A stretch of DNA of 64,000 bases from the NCBI RefSeq assembly GCF_014635885.1, contig NZ_BMDR01000001.1:434001-498000 (forward strand), read 5' to 3'. The position numbers were made by a program, and so were the translations under genes. Below the pieces are notes generated by a model. That model saw nothing but the letters and a program-made list of their open reading frames with translations, was not told the DNA's origin and made no database searches. Origin of the DNA: Acinetobacter vivianii (GTDB lineage Bacteria > Pseudomonadota > Gammaproteobacteria > Pseudomonadales > Moraxellaceae). This document shows, in pieces, positions 63,071 through 64,000 of this stretch. The stretch's first letter is position 1; every line of letters starts with the position of its first letter.

Positions 63071-64000
63071 ATGAACACATTTAACGATATCAGTCATGTG
63101 GACAATGCATCTGAAATATTGAAACAGCAACGTCAGGCTTTTCTGGCCGCGGAAGCGCCAAGTCTGGCACAACGCAAAGCCAATCTGGCGAAGCTACGCG
63201 CTGCTGTGCTTGCCTATCGTACTGAATTACAAACCGCGGTCAGTGAAGATTTTGGACATCGTTCAGCACACGAAACGGATGTTATGGAACTGGTTGGGAT
63301 TGTACAGTCGATTGATTATCTCTCACGTCATTTACGCCGATTCATGAAGGCTGAACGCCGTCATGTCAGCCTGTTTTATCGAGCTGCAAAAGCCCATGTG
63401 GAATATCAGCCCAAAGGCATCATTGGCGTGATGTCACCTTGGAACTATCCTATTTCATTGACGCTTATCCCGCTCGCGACTGCATTGGCAGCGGGTAATC
63501 GGGCCATGCTTAAACCTTCAGAACTGACACCACGTACCAGTGATGTGATGCACCGTATGCTTACAGCAACTTTTCCTATTGAGGAGGTTGCCGTGATTTT
63601 AGGCGGGCCTGAAGTTGGAGCTGCTTTCAGTGCTTTGCCTTTTGATCATTTATTATTTACAGGCAGTACGCCTGTTGGTCGTAAAGTGATGAAGGCTGCT
63701 AGTGATCATCTTGTCCCGCTGACGCTTGAGCTCGGTGGTAAAAGTCCGGTGATTGTCGCCCGCGGACATGTAAATCGTCGGACGATGACCAGTATTGCTT
63801 ATGGGAAATTGTCTAATAGCGGACAGACATGTGTTGCGCCTGATTATGCATTGATCCATGAAGATGATCTGGAAGACTTTATCCAGCAGTTCAATGAGAC
63901 GGTAACACGTTTTTATCCAGATGGACCAGATTGTCAGGATTACAGTTCTATCGTGAGTGAACGTCACTATGCACGTTTGCAAGGCTTGCTGGATGAGGCT
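63071..64000 (+). CDS. Coniferyl-aldehyde-dehydrogenase-like enzyme, partial
   Basis: The first 310 codons of an aldehyde dehydrogenase; the rest lies beyond the window. MSPWNYPISLTLIPLATALAAGN and FTGSTPVGRKVM form the cofactor site, LELGGKSPVIVA carries the general base (about residue 220), and SNSGQTCVAPDYAL the nucleophilic cysteine (about 255). GQTCVAPDY and the short N-terminus are typical of the coniferyl/fatty aldehyde dehydrogenase branch. GAGG precedes the ATG. It is third in the operon driven by MerR-type promoter F. Confidence 0.9.
   Translation, partial: MNTFNDISHVDNASEILKQQRQAFLAAEAPSLAQRKANLAKLRAAVLAYRTELQTAVSEDFGHRSAHETDVMELVGIVQSIDYLSRHLRRFMKAERRHVSLFYRAAKAHVEYQPKGIIGVMSPWNYPISLTLIPLATALAAGNRAMLKPSELTPRTSDVMHRMLTATFPIEEVAVILGGPEVGAAFSALPFDHLLFTGSTPVGRKVMKAASDHLVPLTLELGGKSPVIVARGHVNRRTMTSIAYGKLSNSGQTCVAPDYALIHEDDLEDFIQQFNETVTRFYPDGPDCQDYSSIVSERHYARLQGLLDEA

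Noticed and set aside
1..64000. Search for insertion sequences, CRISPR repeats, tRNA and rRNA genes
   Set aside because: No transposase-like frame, regularly spaced repeat, or cloverleaf or rRNA-like sequence was recognised by eye. A tRNA or covariance scan would settle it.

Overview
The window looks like chromosomal DNA of an Acinetobacter species. The reasons are low GC content, a BLUF protein that reads like A. baumannii BlsA, and the Acinetobacter hemO/hemophilin heme-scavenging cluster in its known order. No rRNA, tRNA, CRISPR array, transposase or phage gene was seen. Most of the window is catabolic and uptake gene content packed in operons.

Region 1 (1-20004) is a catabolic and transport block with duplicated parts. 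It has two FAD-dependent amine/amino-acid oxidase-like genes (1-992 partial, 16348-17673), two MFS porters (5108-6436, 14833-16161) and three YddG-type DMT exporters (1796, 4110, 6600). It also holds a GlxA-type AraC regulator, a single-chain pyruvate carboxylase, an outer-membrane porin, an aldehyde dehydrogenase, a DHDPS-family lyase, a GntR/FCD regulator with a twin operator, and the sodium/glutamate symporter GltS. Oxidase, lyase, aldehyde dehydrogenase and GltS suggest degradation of an amino-acid-like compound toward central metabolites. The substrate is not evident.

Region 2 (20461-29246) is mixed: an SRAP/YedK protein, a small membrane protein overlapping blsA tail to tail, then an overlapping four-gene operon (acyl-CoA dehydrogenase-like, PIG-L deacetylase, SAM methyltransferase, GT2 glycosyltransferase) with no assigned pathway. 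A DUF2171 protein, an LpxL/LpxM-type acyltransferase and a divergent SDR/LysR pair follow.

Region 3 (29315-37587) is a complete 2-aminoethylphosphonate system: phnX, phnW, an FAD oxidoreductase of the phosphonate-associated type, ABC transporter genes phnU, phnT and phnS, and the regulator phnR. The 20-bp palindrome AATCTGGTTTAAACCAGATT occurs upstream of phnW and phnT, and a one-mismatch copy lies between phnR and phnS. This is very probably the PhnR operator.

Region 4 (37765-42209) holds benE with a divergent XRE-cupin regulator (the E. coli ydcO/ydcN arrangement), a HAD nucleotidase, an aromatic-acid-type MFS porter and a decayed HAD fragment. Region 5 (42210-54399) is heme acquisition: sigma factor and FecR, the receptor HphR, hemophilin HphA, its Slam exporter, a TonB protein, heme oxygenase HemO and a second heme-type TonB receptor. 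Two near-consensus Fur boxes and shared motifs upstream of hphA and hphR are visible.

Region 6 (54510-64000) is the most intriguing part: a MerR-type gene surrounded by six promoters, each with a 19-bp spacer carrying the same dyad. They head a DJ-1/PfpI gene, a second DJ-1/PfpI gene with a signal peptide, an acetoacetate-decarboxylase-family gene with a signal peptide, an Old Yellow Enzyme, an alpha/beta hydrolase, and an operon of a cytosolic acetoacetate-decarboxylase paralogue, a saccharopine-dehydrogenase-like enzyme and an aldehyde dehydrogenase. This looks like a coherent, apparently undescribed regulon that runs paired chemistry inside and outside the inner membrane.
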